From Paraphotobacterium marinum (lineage in GTDB: Bacteria; Pseudomonadota; Gammaproteobacteria; Enterobacterales; Vibrionaceae), in the NCBI RefSeq assembly GCF_002216855.1, contig NZ_CP022356.1, positions 310,001-374,000 on the forward strand: a DNA stretch of 64,000 nucleotides, given 5' to 3'. This document shows positions 1 to 10,309 of the stretch, piece after piece (within the stretch, counting starts at the first letter, position 1; every line of letters starts with the position of its first letter). A program made the translations under genes and the position numbers. Under the pieces are notes generated by a model. That model searched no databases. It worked only from the letters and a program-made list of their open reading frames with translations, and was not told the origin of the DNA.

Positions 1-2824
1 TTAAAGGATCAACATTATTCTTAGAATCATCACTTAAAACACCAGATAGGTCCATCCTAAAATCATTAAGTGTTAAGTCCGTTATTGAGATACCCCCAGA
101 AATATCCTCAAGATCTACAACTGAGTTTTGTAGTTGCTCCAGTTGTTTTTTTCTATACTCTAAATCATTCATTTCTTTATTATCTTTAGGGGAATGTTCA
201 ATAATATTTTCTTCACCCGTCGCTGAAATATCGAGTAAAACCATACGCCCACTTACTCTTGCTTCAAGATTAATGTACTCATCCAGCTCCATATTTGGCC
301 AAAAATTAACAAGCTGGACTGTATTATTTTTTGAACCCAACCGGTCTATTCGACCAAAGCGTTGAATAATTCGAACTGGGTTCCAATGAATATCATAATT
401 AATCAAATAATCACAATCTTGCAGGTTTTGACCTTCTGAAATGCAGTCAGTAGCAATGAGTATATCTATCTCTTTTTTAAAGTCTGGGTAAATTTTTTCT
501 CTTTCTTTGGAGTATGGGGAAAAATGAGTTAGTAAAGTATTTAAATCTGTCTGTACTTTATTTCTATTTGTGTCCAAGAGCGTTGAGTCTGTTCTTTGTC
601 CTGTCACAATTGCAGCATAAATTCCTAATTCTGTTAAAGCCCACTCGGATAAATTGTTGTATAGATAATCGGCTGTATCAGCAAAGGCTGTGAATATGAT
701 GACTTTCTTATTATTGTTGTTAAATGGATTATTATATTTTTTTAGATATGTTTGCTTAAGCAAATCCAGCTTCGCATCCCGTTCAGTATCAATATTTTTG
801 GCACTGTTTACAATCTCTGACAAAAATAATTTATCAGATTGTAGATCTTGAACAATTCTAATGATATCTATATCTTCAATCTTTACTTTAGTCTTATTAC
901 CAATTAAGAAAGGTGAAATTTCTGGTGCTTCAAATTCAAAATCCTGAATATCTTCAATAGAAGGAATAGCAAACTCTTCTATTGAACTATTAGTTGAAAT
1001 TGACTCTTTTTTATATTGATATTCTTTTATTTTAGATAACAAATTTTCAACGTGAACAAGTAATTTTTCTGTTGTGATAGTAAATGAATGGATAGAGCTT
1101 TCCATTCGCTTAAGTAAATTTATACGTATGAGATTAATCAAACTTTCTTCACGATCAATTTGTTTGAAGATACTTTTTCCTCCCTTGACTTTTCGATCAT
1201 ATCTTCTTGCATATTCATCTTTTTTATCCATTCTGATGTATTTCATAGGAGAATAGAATGCTAGAGTAAGTCTTCTTATAGTTTTATTAACTTCTTCTAA
1301 AGACGGAAATTTATTTTTAATGTCTATTGATGGTTTGAGATTTATGGGGAGTAGTCTAGTTGGGAAATTTCCGATATCCTCCGTACCATAATATTTTTCT
1401 ATATGTTTTCTTGATCGTGCAATGGTATAAATATCAAGAAGTTTAAAATAATCAAAATTCATTGATTCTAACAGAGATTTTGAGGTACGAATATTTGGAT
1501 CTTGTTCTGACCATCGTGAAAATCTCAATTGAGCTTGTCTTAAAGTTTGCTCAATACTGTTTATTCCATCATTTATCAACGCCTGATCATTCGCTTCAGT
1601 AATGAATGCAATTTGGTTCTTTATATCATTCAATCGGTTGTTGACAGGTGTTGCAGAAAGCATGAGAACTTTCGTTTTAACACCAGACTGAATAATATCT
1701 TCTAATAGACGTTGATAACGATTTCGTTTATCTGGCTTAGGGTTATTATTACGAAAATTATGGGACTCATCTATTACAATGAGATCATAATTGCCCCAAT
1801 TAATTGTTTCTAAATTTAAATTACCTGAAAATCCACTACTCCTACTCATATCAGTATGATTTAAGACATCGTAGTTGAAGCGATCATTTACTAACAAATT
1901 ACGTTTATCATTCTGAGTATATATAAGCCAATTATCACGTAGTTTCTTTGGACACAATACAAGTACTTTATCATTTCTAAGTTCGAAATATTTTATAACA
2001 GCTAAAGCTTCAAAGGTTTTTCCTAAACCAACACTATCAGCAATGATACATCCATTGTATTTTTCAAGTTTATCTATCGCTCCAATTACTCCATCCTTTT
2101 GAAAATGATATAATTTATTCCATACTATAGTGTTTTTAAAGCCAGTTTTAACTTTGATAATATTTTCTTCTATGATACTTTCTGAATGATCTTTAAAAAG
2201 ATTGTATAATATAAACAAGTAAATAAAGTAAGGAGTTCTATTCATGGTTAACTGATTAATTTCATATAACAGTTCATTTTTTGCTTCAATAACTTTGTTT
2301 TTACTATTCCACACTCTATTAAAAAAATTTAGTAAATCATGCGCTTTTTCATCTTTTGATATGCTTATTAAATCGAATGTGTCTGATTCGGTTAAACCTA
2401 GCCCTTGACCATTAAATTGAGCACCATCTATTGAAATAGACTCAGGCTGATATGATGATTTTATGTGAATAATGTGCTGATTGATAATTCCGGGTTGTGT
2501 AGCTAGTTTTATAGATGTTTTGTGTTTTATCCAGTCTGCAAAATCATTAGCAATAGACTTTTGATTTAATTTGTTTCTAAATTTATTTTCAAATATTGAC
2601 CCATTTAACATTCCAAATGGTAAGTTTTCGCAGTGATTTGGTAAACTAAAAACAATAGCTTTTGAAAATAATAACCTTACAGAATCTAATTTTTTAAATT
2701 CATCTTTCAAATGTTCAAAAGCATAAATTGAAAAAAATCCAGACATAATTGATACCTGATCATTTTCTTCTATCGAGTTTTTTATTGTTTCAGAAACAGT
2801 CTTTGTTACATTATCAATTATCAT
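1..2824 (-). CDS. SNF2-type DEAD/DEAH helicase with PLD-like N-terminus (3' end beyond window)
   Basis: Open frame of about 941 codons read from the minus strand; it runs off the left edge, so the C-terminus is missing. Translation by eye shows superfamily-2 helicase motifs: Walker A DSVGLGKT near residue 268, DESH near 350, LSATP near 390 and motif VI QRFGRIDRLG near 820. The first ~150 residues (VSIMSGFFSIYAFEHLK) resemble the phospholipase D-like domain found in large SNF2/HepA-type helicases of defence islands, but I see no HKD catalytic motif there. ATG at 2824 is the first usual start; the frame stays open upstream to near 2908 without ATG/GTG/TTG, and no clear ribosome site is seen. 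It lies 67 bp after the DUF4268 gene on the same strand, suggesting one operon. Likely an ATP-driven DNA translocase in defence or DNA processing; substrate unknown. Confidence 0.85.
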   Translation of the reverse strand, partial: MIIDNVTKTVSETIKNSIEENDQVSIMSGFFSIYAFEHLKDEFKKLDSVRLLFSKAIVFSLPNHCENLPFGMLNGSIFENKFRNKLNQKSIANDFADWIKHKTSIKLATQPGIINQHIIHIKSSYQPESISIDGAQFNGQGLGLTESDTFDLISISKDEKAHDLLNFFNRVWNSKNKVIEAKNELLYEINQLTMNRTPYFIYLFILYNLFKDHSESIIEENIIKVKTGFKNTIVWNKLYHFQKDGVIGAIDKLEKYNGCIIADSVGLGKTFEALAVIKYFELRNDKVLVLCPKKLRDNWLIYTQNDKRNLLVNDRFNYDVLNHTDMSRSSGFSGNLNLETINWGNYDLIVIDESHNFRNNNPKPDKRNRYQRLLEDIIQSGVKTKVLMLSATPVNNRLNDIKNQIAFITEANDQALINDGINSIEQTLRQAQLRFSRWSEQDPNIRTSKSLLESMNFDYFKLLDIYTIARSRKHIEKYYGTEDIGNFPTRLLPINLKPSIDIKNKFPSLEEVNKTIRRLTLAFYSPMKYIRMDKKDEYARRYDRKVKGGKSIFKQIDREESLINLIRINLLKRMESSIHSFTITTEKLLVHVENLLSKIKEYQYKKESISTNSSIEEFAIPSIEDIQDFEFEAPEISPFLIGNKTKVKIEDIDIIRIVQDLQSDKLFLSEIVNSAKNIDTERDAKLDLLKQTYLKKYNNPFNNNNKKVIIFTAFADTADYLYNNLSEWALTELGIYAAIVTGQRTDSTLLDTNRNKVQTDLNTLLTHFSPYSKEREKIYPDFKKEIDILIATDCISEGQNLQDCDYLINYDIHWNPVRIIQRFGRIDRLGSKNNTVQLVNFWPNMELDEYINLEARVSGRMVLLDISATGEENIIEHSPKDNKEMNDLEYRKKQLEQLQNSVVDLEDISGGISITDLTLNDFRMDLSGVLSDDSKNNVDPL

Positions 2825-2891
2825 ATGTATTTTTTCGTCAAAGTTTAAATTTTTAAATCTTCTTTTTTTTAGATGTGTGACAACAGAAAAA

Positions 2892-4028
2892 CTATAATTT
2901 GAACTCTTTTTTTATTTGTAATATGTACGGATCTATTACGCGTTCAAGTTGAGTCATATGAGCGACCATCCATGAAGATATCTCATCCCAGCTTTCTTTT
3001 TTTTCTATGGTTTTGTCGAATAAAAGAGTTATTTTTGCGGCTTTAAAATCATCCATGCGCTCCCAGTTGACACTCCATTGAATTTGTTTTTCAATATCAG
3101 CTTTATTTTGATACAAGTAATCAAAAATTTGCTTGTTTTCATCTTGAGATAAGCGGTCTAAATAAAACTCGGTTGCTGTTTTTCTACCGTTTGCACGAAT
3201 TCGATAGTTACATGCTGATAAAGAGGATGCATAGACCAAATAATCTCTCGGCTGCGGGCGAATGGATTTAAAAATATCTGCATTTGTTTGTTTCTGAAAG
3301 TCACTTAAAACAAGCGTCCAAAAATCGAAAAATTCTTTGCCTTTATTTTGAAGATGTTTTTGTGTTTTTCTTTGATCGATTTCTTTTTGATTAATCCCAA
3401 TCATTAAATCTTTAGATTCAGGCGTTGGAATAATTTGGTCCACTTTTAAAATTAATTCATCATTCATTTGATATGGCTTTACTTGAATACACTGAAAATC
3501 AATACCATGCGTTAATAGCCATAATGCAGAGCTAGTAACCTCTTTACGAAAGTGTGCTGCTACTAAAATAATACGTTGGCTATTTCCTGTATTTAGAGAC
3601 ACTTCTTCAATGTCACTTTTATCAAGAAAGTTTAGAATTAATTCTTCGGCTGAACTTTGTGCATTATATTGGTTTAAATATTTTTGAAAGATATCTAAAA
3701 TATCTGATTTATTCATATTGACGCAATAAGAAGCATACTTGATGGCTTGCCATAGAACGTCTCGTCCAGAATCATCTAATTTATTTTCGATAATGACCAG
3801 TTGGCCATTTTTATCTAGGGCCAATAAATCTAATCTTTCATTAGTATCATCAAAGCCAGAGAACTCTTTTTGAATAATGAGTAAATCTTCTCCAAGAATG
3901 GATGGATGTTTTGCAATCCACTCCTGTAAGTGTTGTCTTTCTTTAAAATTTAGCTCTGAAAATGTTTTTTGCGTAATGGGTGTAACTTTGTTTGCTTCCC
4001 TGTCAATCTTAAACATCTTTTTTTCCAT
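2892..4028 (-). CDS. DUF4268-type protein with PD-(D/E)XK nuclease-like fold
   Basis: 378 residues, no signal peptide or membrane segment. Residues ~60-85 contain ERLDLLALD and LVIIENK, giving the D67...E81-x-K83 arrangement of PD-(D/E)XK nucleases. The C-terminal third has the look of DUF4268 proteins, which often sit in restriction or defence neighbourhoods. It is upstream of the SNF2 helicase gene and probably co-transcribed, so a nuclease-plus-helicase defence pair is plausible. A catalytic role is inference from the motif; a purely DNA-binding role cannot be excluded. Confidence 0.75.
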   Translation of the reverse strand: MEKKMFKIDREANKVTPITQKTFSELNFKERQHLQEWIAKHPSILGEDLLIIQKEFSGFDDTNERLDLLALDKNGQLVIIENKLDDSGRDVLWQAIKYASYCVNMNKSDILDIFQKYLNQYNAQSSAEELILNFLDKSDIEEVSLNTGNSQRIILVAAHFRKEVTSSALWLLTHGIDFQCIQVKPYQMNDELILKVDQIIPTPESKDLMIGINQKEIDQRKTQKHLQNKGKEFFDFWTLVLSDFQKQTNADIFKSIRPQPRDYLVYASSLSACNYRIRANGRKTATEFYLDRLSQDENKQIFDYLYQNKADIEKQIQWSVNWERMDDFKAAKITLLFDKTIEKKESWDEISSWMVAHMTQLERVIDPYILQIKKEFKL

Positions 4029-5058
4029 TAAAAGAATAAATTTATATTTACTCTATAGAGCGCATATCAAATTTATAAACTTGCTTAAATAAATGCGATC
4101 AAGTTAACATTTATTTGAGTTTAATTCGTTTTTTCTTATATGAAATAAAGATTTATATATAAAAAAAGAAGCTTTTTTTTGAGTTTTTTTATGGATTTAT
4201 ATTTGTTTAATTTTTGTAATGTTTTTGATTAAATATTCTTAAGTTAAGTGGATTAGGATTACTCGTGTGTAATCTAAAAACATTCAATTTAAATTTTAAA
4301 TCTAATGGATTTCGACATTATGTCGAAATAAAAAAGATTTCGCTATGTCGAAATAAAAAAAATTTCGACAATATGTCGAAATAAAAAAGATTTCACTATG
4401 TCGAAATAAAAAACATTTCGATAGTGTCGAAATAAAAAAGATTTCGACTATATGTCGAAATAAAAAAGTTTTCGACAATGATTAGATATGTCGATAAGTT
4501 TTGAATTTAAATTTGTCTCAGATTAGCTTTAAAATTAAATTAAATAAATATTTAATTATTTAATTTAATTTTTTTTAAAAAAAATGGATTATAAGTTAGT
4601 TTAAAAAAATTTTTCATTGTTGAATTTTTTTAAATCAAATAAAGCCCGATAGGGAAAATTAGAGCTTATTTGTTGGATTTATATGCAGGTATATTATTAT
4701 CGCATAATCTTTTCTGAAATCGCCATATAGATGCCTTAAGATGAAATTTATTAAACGAGCAAGCTTTGATTTTTAGCATTTATAGAATTTATAGTTGAAT
4801 TTTAGATGATAAAATATTCTTGATTATATCAACATTGACCTTGGTTATTTTTTTGAAATGGCCTGTTACAAACAATTTAAATTGAAAAAAAATATCTCAT
4901 TCTATGACGCTTTTAAGGTATATTCTGCTATTTTTTAAAGCCTCTTTCATGAGATATTTTTCTCAAAACTGTGTCCTTTATAAGTTTTTATTGAGCTTCA
5001 CAATTGCCCTATTTTGTTTGTTATACATTAAAATTTTTTATCTGATGAATTGAATTAT
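4029..5058. other. Long AT-rich intergenic region with palindrome array and hairpin
   Basis: About 1 kb without a supportable gene. It contains the TGTCGAAA array (listed separately) and a long imperfect inverted repeat at about 4886-4968, with arms AAAATATCTCAT and ATGAGATATTTT, which would fold into a hairpin with ~35 bp arms. No gene or known mobile element is recognised inside. Confidence 0.6.
4309..4495. repeat. Tandem array of TGTCGAAATAAAAAA palindromic units
   Basis: Seven TGTCGA occurrences start at about 4321, 4346, 4374, 4399, 4425, 4453 and 4489 (spacing 25-36 bp). Six continue as TGTCGAAATAAAAAA; the last is degenerate. Each is preceded by TTTCGACA or a variant, so most units form a short palindrome such as TTTCGACATTATGTCGAAA. 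There are no unique spacers, so it is not a CRISPR array. It lies upstream of the DUF4268-helicase pair. It could be an operator array, a replication or partition iteron set, or a neutral minisatellite. Confidence 0.85.
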
Positions 5059-5217
5059 TTATGAATGTTTGTTTTGTTGTAATTGCTTAATAATTGGGAT
5101 ATCAGCTGCAGCCCAATCTAGTTTATCTAATGCATCAATAGATAACCATTGAGCACTGATGTGTTCGATTAAAGTGATTTGTTTTATGATCTGAGTACCT
5201 TTTGAATAAGAATTAAA
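5059..5217 (-). pseudogene. C-terminal remnant of a NUDIX (MutT-like) hydrolase
   Basis: The minus-strand frame ending at 5059 reads ITLIEHISAQWLSIDALDKL followed by DWAAADIPIIKQL. This matches the C-terminal end of MutT/NUDIX hydrolases (usual pattern EH-x-A-x-WL...LDSLDW-x-PADIPIV). Only about 50 codons remain; the NUDIX box itself and a start codon are absent, so it is a 3' gene relic. It sits just beyond the hsdR end and its terminator, consistent with insertion of the restriction island into or beside this gene. Confidence 0.65.
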
Positions 5218-5232
5218 AAAATTAACTTTCGA

Positions 5233-5266
5233 TAAAAATGATTAAAAATTTTTTAATCATTTTTAT
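5233..5266 (-). terminator. Intrinsic terminator downstream of hsdR
   Basis: Inverted repeat TAAAAATGATTAAAAA / TTTTTAATCATTTTTA just after the hsdR stop. On the minus strand the hairpin is followed by a T-rich run. It closes the type I restriction operon. Confidence 0.6.
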
Positions 5267-5287
5267 TAAATGCTAAGTTCACATGTT

Positions 5288-8200
5288 TCACTTCTTCCTG
5301 AACCTATTATACAAGCTCTTAGCTATTTTATTAATAGCAATGTTGCGTATATCAGCGTCACCCATTAAACGCTCAAAAATCTCTTCATTACCTTCCATAC
5401 GGTCAATTAATATGTTCTCAAAAACCTTTGATAATATCGATGAAAAATCGTTAAAGCTGTTTGCTGAAGCAGCTTCTTTAAGGTCTTCACTTTCAAATGC
5501 TTCTTCCTCAATTTGTTCAAAGAACAAACGGTCAGCTTCGGTAAAGTCAGTACCAAATCTTTCGTTGAATACTCTTACTAATTCAGACAATGGAACTTCT
5601 TCTTTGGTGGAAGTGCCTGTACCCACATCAGAAGGTCCACCTAAATCATCAGCATTGCCAGATTCCAAGTTTATCGAGCCTTCACTGATTTTTTGTAAAC
5701 GATAATACTCAAGCTCAACGTCTCCATCTACCTTATAGCCAGGACCTGAAACATCCCTTGGTAGTTTATTTAATAAATAACGTAAATAGGTATAGAGCTT
5801 CTCAAGATCAGTATCTTGATAAGGCATCACTTGTGATAAGAAGCTATACATATTTCTAAAATTAACTAATAAGCCTTTAAAATCAGCTTGCGATTCTTCA
5901 GCTAACTCAACATATCGTTCTACCGCCAAATCGATAACGCCGTTCATTTTTGCATGGTCATGCACACTTTCTTTGCGCTTGGGTGCGAAGTAAATCGCAC
6001 AAAAATCATTAATCTCATTGTTATGAATAACTTGGTGTTCATCTATTTGGTTTTGCAAGCGATAAAGGTGGTGTGGATCTGTTAACTCTTCGGCACGAGT
6101 TACTTGATAAAAAGGTTTAAATGCTGCAAAAATTTCTTCTGGCTCATTTCTAAAGTCCAAAACAAAAGTATCTTCTTTACCTGCTGTTGTTCTATTCAGG
6201 CGTGAAAGCGTCTGTACGGCTTGTATACCTGATAATTTTCTATCAACATACATTGTATGTAACAAAGGTTGATCAAAGCCTGTTTGGTACTTTTCAGCAA
6301 CTAACAGTACTTTGTAATCATCGGTCTCAAACTCTTCTGGCAAGGATTTTTCAGCAATACCATCATTCATGCCTATTTCAGTATAATTTACGCCTGGCAC
6401 TTCAGGATCTTCTACTGTACCTGAAAAGGCAACTAAGCTACGTACATCGGTATAACCTTTCTTTTCAATATAGTCATCGAAGGCCTTCTTATAGCGCACC
6501 GCATGCAAGCGAGAGTCTGTTACTACCATAGCTTTAGCGCGTTGCCCTATTTTATGACGAACATGCGCCCTAAAGTGCTCAATCATTACTTCAGTTTTTT
6601 GTGCAATATTGTATTCATGAAGTGTTAAAAAGCGAGCAAGCGCACGAGCAGCTTTCTTGCGTTCAACATGAGTATCTTCTTCTGCGGTTTGAGTAATTTG
6701 GTAGTACGTTTTATAGGTGGTGTAATTGGCTAATACATCGAGTATAAACTTCTCTTCGATTGCCTGACGCATTGTGTAATTGTGAAATGGTGCTAGACCT
6801 GTCCTACTATTAGGCTCATCAAATATTTTTAATGTTTTGTACTTTGGCGTTGCAGTGAATGCGAAGAAGCTTAAATTGTCTTGCTTGCCACGGCGAAGCA
6901 TAGTGCGGATCACTTCGTCCTCGTCGTCTTCTTCATTGTCAGCAATATATTGAGCTGCCTTTTCTTCAACACCATCTTTATTGAGCACATACTTCATATC
7001 CATAGCTGTCTCACCAGACTGAGAACTATGAGCTTCGTCAACAATTACAGCGTAACGTTTTCCTTTGGTGCTTAATTCAATAGAGCCTTCGCCATGTTCT
7101 TCATTCAACTTTTCAAGTGTTTCAGAAACGAATGGAAATTTTTGTACTGTGGTAATGACTATAGGAGTACCACCTGATAATGCTTTTACTAGCTGGCGCG
7201 TGTCTTCATCAATTTTTTCAACGACGCCTTGTTTGTGGTCAAACTGATAAATCGTATCTTGTAGTTGTTGGTCAAGCACTTTTCGATCAGTCACCACAAT
7301 AACCGAGTGAAATATTTTCTCGTCTTTCTCAGTATGCAAACTTGATAAACGATGTGCCAACCATGCAATTGAATTTGATTTACCTGATCCAGCTGAATGT
7401 TGTACTAAGTAGTTTTTACCTGCACCGTTAGTTTTCGAATGGTCAATTAACTTACGCACAACATCTAATTGATGATAGCGCGGGAAAATCATGGTTTCTT
7501 TTTTTATTTTCTTTAATACACCATCTTTAAGTATCTTTTTTTCTTCAACCTGCAAATGCATAAAGCGATTGAGAATATCTAATAGGCTGTCACTTTGAAG
7601 TACATCACGCCACAGGTATGCAGTTCGGTAACCACCATCTTCTGCAGGAGGATTTCCAGCACCATCATTAAAACCCAAATTAAAGGGCAAGAAAAAGGTT
7701 TTTTTACCGCTTAGTCTTGTCGTCATAAAAGCTAAATCAGTATCAACAGCAAAATGTACCAACGCCCCTTTTTTGAATTGAAAAATTGGCTCGTTAGGGT
7801 CTCTATCATTCTTATACTGTTTTTTAGAATGTTCAGTAGATTGGTTTGTAAATTTATTTTTTAATTCTAAAGTAACAATAGGTAAGCCATTTAAAAATAT
7901 TGCCATATCCAGTGATTTGTTGTCTTTGTTAGAAAAGTATAATTGGCGAGTAACAGACAATTCATTCTTATTATAAAGAGCAAGCGTATCGTCGTTTAAA
8001 TGATTATTAGGAAAAAAGTAAGCGACCTTGAATTTTTTACCAAAGCATTTAAAGCCATTTCGAATAACACTTAGCATTCCTTTCGTGTTGATATGCTTAC
8101 GAAGATCAGCAATAAGCACGTTATTCGTTTCATCACCATGAATCACTTCAAGGGCTTGCCAAGTTTTTAGCTGAGTATCTTTGATAAAATTGATTAAACG

Positions 8201-8320
8201 ATCTTTTTCAAGACATAATTCAGGATTAAAATCTTTTGAATCACCTTTAATGTATATATCATTTTTAGTTAGGTGATATTCAATCGCATCTTCAAAATGT
8301 TCTTCTTTAGTATTTTTCAT
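5288..8320 (-). CDS. hsdR: Type I restriction enzyme R subunit (endonuclease/translocase)
   Basis: 1010 residues, normal HsdR length. The N-terminal nuclease domain has D138 and the E152-L-K154 pair of the PD-(D/E)XK fold. The motor domain has Walker A GSAGSGKS at 308-315 and DEAH at 428-431, then ATPKY (motif III) and a C-terminal helical region for assembly with HsdM/HsdS. HsdR pulls DNA in an ATP-dependent way and cuts at random sites far from unmethylated recognition sites. Its start lies 10 bp after the stop of the small upstream ORF, within the mrr-like/hsdM/hsdS/ORF/hsdR operon. Base composition is less AT-rich than most of the window, as expected for an acquired island. Confidence 0.96.
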   Translation of the reverse strand: MKNTKEEHFEDAIEYHLTKNDIYIKGDSKDFNPELCLEKDRLINFIKDTQLKTWQALEVIHGDETNNVLIADLRKHINTKGMLSVIRNGFKCFGKKFKVAYFFPNNHLNDDTLALYNKNELSVTRQLYFSNKDNKSLDMAIFLNGLPIVTLELKNKFTNQSTEHSKKQYKNDRDPNEPIFQFKKGALVHFAVDTDLAFMTTRLSGKKTFFLPFNLGFNDGAGNPPAEDGGYRTAYLWRDVLQSDSLLDILNRFMHLQVEEKKILKDGVLKKIKKETMIFPRYHQLDVVRKLIDHSKTNGAGKNYLVQHSAGSGKSNSIAWLAHRLSSLHTEKDEKIFHSVIVVTDRKVLDQQLQDTIYQFDHKQGVVEKIDEDTRQLVKALSGGTPIVITTVQKFPFVSETLEKLNEEHGEGSIELSTKGKRYAVIVDEAHSSQSGETAMDMKYVLNKDGVEEKAAQYIADNEEDDEDEVIRTMLRRGKQDNLSFFAFTATPKYKTLKIFDEPNSRTGLAPFHNYTMRQAIEEKFILDVLANYTTYKTYYQITQTAEEDTHVERKKAARALARFLTLHEYNIAQKTEVMIEHFRAHVRHKIGQRAKAMVVTDSRLHAVRYKKAFDDYIEKKGYTDVRSLVAFSGTVEDPEVPGVNYTEIGMNDGIAEKSLPEEFETDDYKVLLVAEKYQTGFDQPLLHTMYVDRKLSGIQAVQTLSRLNRTTAGKEDTFVLDFRNEPEEIFAAFKPFYQVTRAEELTDPHHLYRLQNQIDEHQVIHNNEINDFCAIYFAPKRKESVHDHAKMNGVIDLAVERYVELAEESQADFKGLLVNFRNMYSFLSQVMPYQDTDLEKLYTYLRYLLNKLPRDVSGPGYKVDGDVELEYYRLQKISEGSINLESGNADDLGGPSDVGTGTSTKEEVPLSELVRVFNERFGTDFTEADRLFFEQIEEEAFESEDLKEAASANSFNDFSSILSKVFENILIDRMEGNEEIFERLMGDADIRNIAINKIAKSLYNRFRKK

Positions 8321-8330
8321 GGTTACTCCT

Positions 8331-8978
8331 TTAACTAATCGTCAATTCAATACCATCTAATTGATTTAGGGCTAAACCACTTATTTCATCATAGTGGTAA
8401 TGTCTTATTGAAGGATCTTTTGACAAGAACTTCTTGTCTGGATCTAAATAAGTCTCCACTTTAACTTTATCGCAATAGGTTAATGCAAATTTTGCCAGCT
8501 TCATTGTTTTTTTATGTGTAGTATAAATTTTAATCGTAGACTGGAGCGCCTTACACCAAAGCTCACTAGCGGTCAGTTGTGCAACTACACTGTCCGCTGG
8601 TAATGACTTATATTTAAATTCAAAACAATAAATTTTTAGAGCCTTCTTGTGTTGATGGAAAATAATAAAATCACAACGCTTAGACCAAGGTTTACCCTGA
8701 TCATCTAAAAAATGAAAAAGCGGTTGATGGTCATTTTTATTCCCCTTTTTACTATTACCACCTTTTTTGAGGCTTATTCTAGTATCAAGCTTGATAGCAA
8801 ATGCCTCACCTTGTTCGACTAGAAGAGGAACTTCAATTTCAATTTCTTTTTCACCATCACTGGTAAATATGTTTTCTTTTAATTTTAAAACATTATGCAT
8901 ATTAGGATGTATCGCATAATAGTCCGTATTTAAATATGATTTTAAGTGCTGAAAATACCCTCTTGCATCCAATGTCAT
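8331..8978 (-). CDS. Unknown protein in type I R-M operon, PD-(D/E)XK-like motif
   Basis: 215 residues, cytoplasmic. Residues ~107-128 read CDFIIFHQHKKALKIYCFEF then KYK, a D...E-x-K pattern like that of PD-(D/E)XK nucleases and HsdR N-termini. Its ATG overlaps the hsdS stop by one base (TAATG) and its stop is 10 bp before hsdR, so it is translated as a true operon member. It is not one of the three standard type I subunits. It may be an accessory nuclease or a specificity-modulating factor; I cannot assign a function. Confidence 0.8.
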   Translation of the reverse strand: MTLDARGYFQHLKSYLNTDYYAIHPNMHNVLKLKENIFTSDGEKEIEIEVPLLVEQGEAFAIKLDTRISLKKGGNSKKGNKNDHQPLFHFLDDQGKPWSKRCDFIIFHQHKKALKIYCFEFKYKSLPADSVVAQLTASELWCKALQSTIKIYTTHKKTMKLAKFALTYCDKVKVETYLDPDKKFLSKDPSIRHYHYDEISGLALNQLDGIELTIS

Positions 8979-10309
8979 TATGCGACGTCCTCAGGAATAT
9001 CAATATCTCGAACATCTATCTTTCCTGTTACTGCCGACGTGATAATTGCAGATCTGTATTCTTTTAACTTATGAATTAAATTAAGTGTTGATTGTTTTGA
9101 TCTATCTAGCTTTTTAAGTTTTTCTTTTAGATAAATTACAATTTCCTTACGTTCAGCTTTGTCAGGAATTGGCACTTCGAATGAGTTAATAACATCTATA
9201 GTTAATTGATTAATTGTGCTTGTTAAATATTTACCTGCCTGGTAAGAAAACAGGCTCGAATTGAAAACGAAATATAAGAAATCATTGATATCACTCCTAA
9301 AAACTGTTGTAAAAGCGCCGAAAGAACTACCTTTAAACTCTTCTTCAATTAAAGCGTTTTTCCCAATCAATGCTCTGCTACCGTTTCTAGAACAAATCAA
9401 AATATCGTCACGGCGAGTGACTAATTTATCTGGTACAGGCATATCCACATATACATTATCTTTATTCACCATTTTCCCTTCTTGTATATTCGAAGCTCTA
9501 AGAACAAGATGCCCCTCTCCTTTATTTACAATATCTTTCGGGTCATAAATTAAGCCCATAATTGCAGAACCAACGAACTTAAGTCTTTTGATTTCCCAAT
9601 GCTCCGGCACATCCCCTAACCAATCAACACCTGAAGGTATTAACTTGACATTTTCATCAAGTCCTTTGGTAACAGCTTTAGTGATCACTGCAATACGTTG
9701 TTCTTCTAATCTTTCAATTAACGCTTTTTTCTTTTCAATTAATTGATCAATTTGTTGAGTTTTATAATTTAAAAACGCTGTTATTACTTTTTGTTCATCT
9801 ATGGCTGGAGCACATATATCAATTAACTTAGTTTTATTCTGATTCATAATTCCAATTGTTGTTGCATTGGATATTATTTTCATTACTTCAATCTTAACTT
9901 GTAACGAGTACGCCAAAAATTGAGAGTCTAAAATATCATCAGGGATGATTACATTAATCTGCTGATTGCAAGAAAAGGGAGCTTTTGATAATCCAATTTT
10001 CCCAAGTGTTGCGCCTATCCCAATTACCAACACTGAATCAGCAGGAAAGACCTTTACTGCTCCCTGTTCCAGTGCTGATATATTAATTTTACGATTAGAG
10101 TTAACCAGTTCTAATCTTCGGTCATCGAAATCAGATGGAGTAAACCAATCTTCAGTTGCGTCTTCGAAATAGCTATCACCAGATGGAGTCGTGCCTGTTG
10201 AAACTTGTTTTGAATAATAACGTAATTTTCGAAAACTCCAATGTTCTGGTATCTCACCTAACCAATCTATCCCAGTTTCTTGGTATTTAGGATAAGCTAA
10301 ATATTCCAT
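8978..10309 (-). CDS. hsdS: Type I restriction-modification specificity subunit
   Basis: 443 residues with the two-fold layout of HsdS. Two target-recognition domains begin with matching sequences (IDWLGEIPEHW near residue 14 and VDWLGDVPEHW near 228). They are separated by the conserved long helix (QQIDQLIEKKKALIERLEEQ) and followed by the second helix (LKKLDRSKQSTLNLIHKLKEY). The two target domains differ, so a bipartite asymmetric recognition site is expected; the site cannot be predicted by eye. The ATG overlaps the hsdM stop by one base and the stop overlaps the next ORF by one base, giving tight translational coupling. Confidence 0.96.
   Translation of the reverse strand: MEYLAYPKYQETGIDWLGEIPEHWSFRKLRYYSKQVSTGTTPSGDSYFEDATEDWFTPSDFDDRRLELVNSNRKINISALEQGAVKVFPADSVLVIGIGATLGKIGLSKAPFSCNQQINVIIPDDILDSQFLAYSLQVKIEVMKIISNATTIGIMNQNKTKLIDICAPAIDEQKVITAFLNYKTQQIDQLIEKKKALIERLEEQRIAVITKAVTKGLDENVKLIPSGVDWLGDVPEHWEIKRLKFVGSAIMGLIYDPKDIVNKGEGHLVLRASNIQEGKMVNKDNVYVDMPVPDKLVTRRDDILICSRNGSRALIGKNALIEEEFKGSSFGAFTTVFRSDINDFLYFVFNSSLFSYQAGKYLTSTINQLTIDVINSFEVPIPDKAERKEIVIYLKEKLKKLDRSKQSTLNLIHKLKEYRSAIITSAVTGKIDVRDIDIPEDVA

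Noticed and set aside
4309-4495. CRISPR array
   Set aside because: Units are palindromes separated by near-identical A-rich sequence; there are no unique spacers and no cas genes nearby.
5283-7247. Plus-strand open frames across hsdR
   Set aside because: They lie opposite a complete hsdR with all motifs; antisense frames only.
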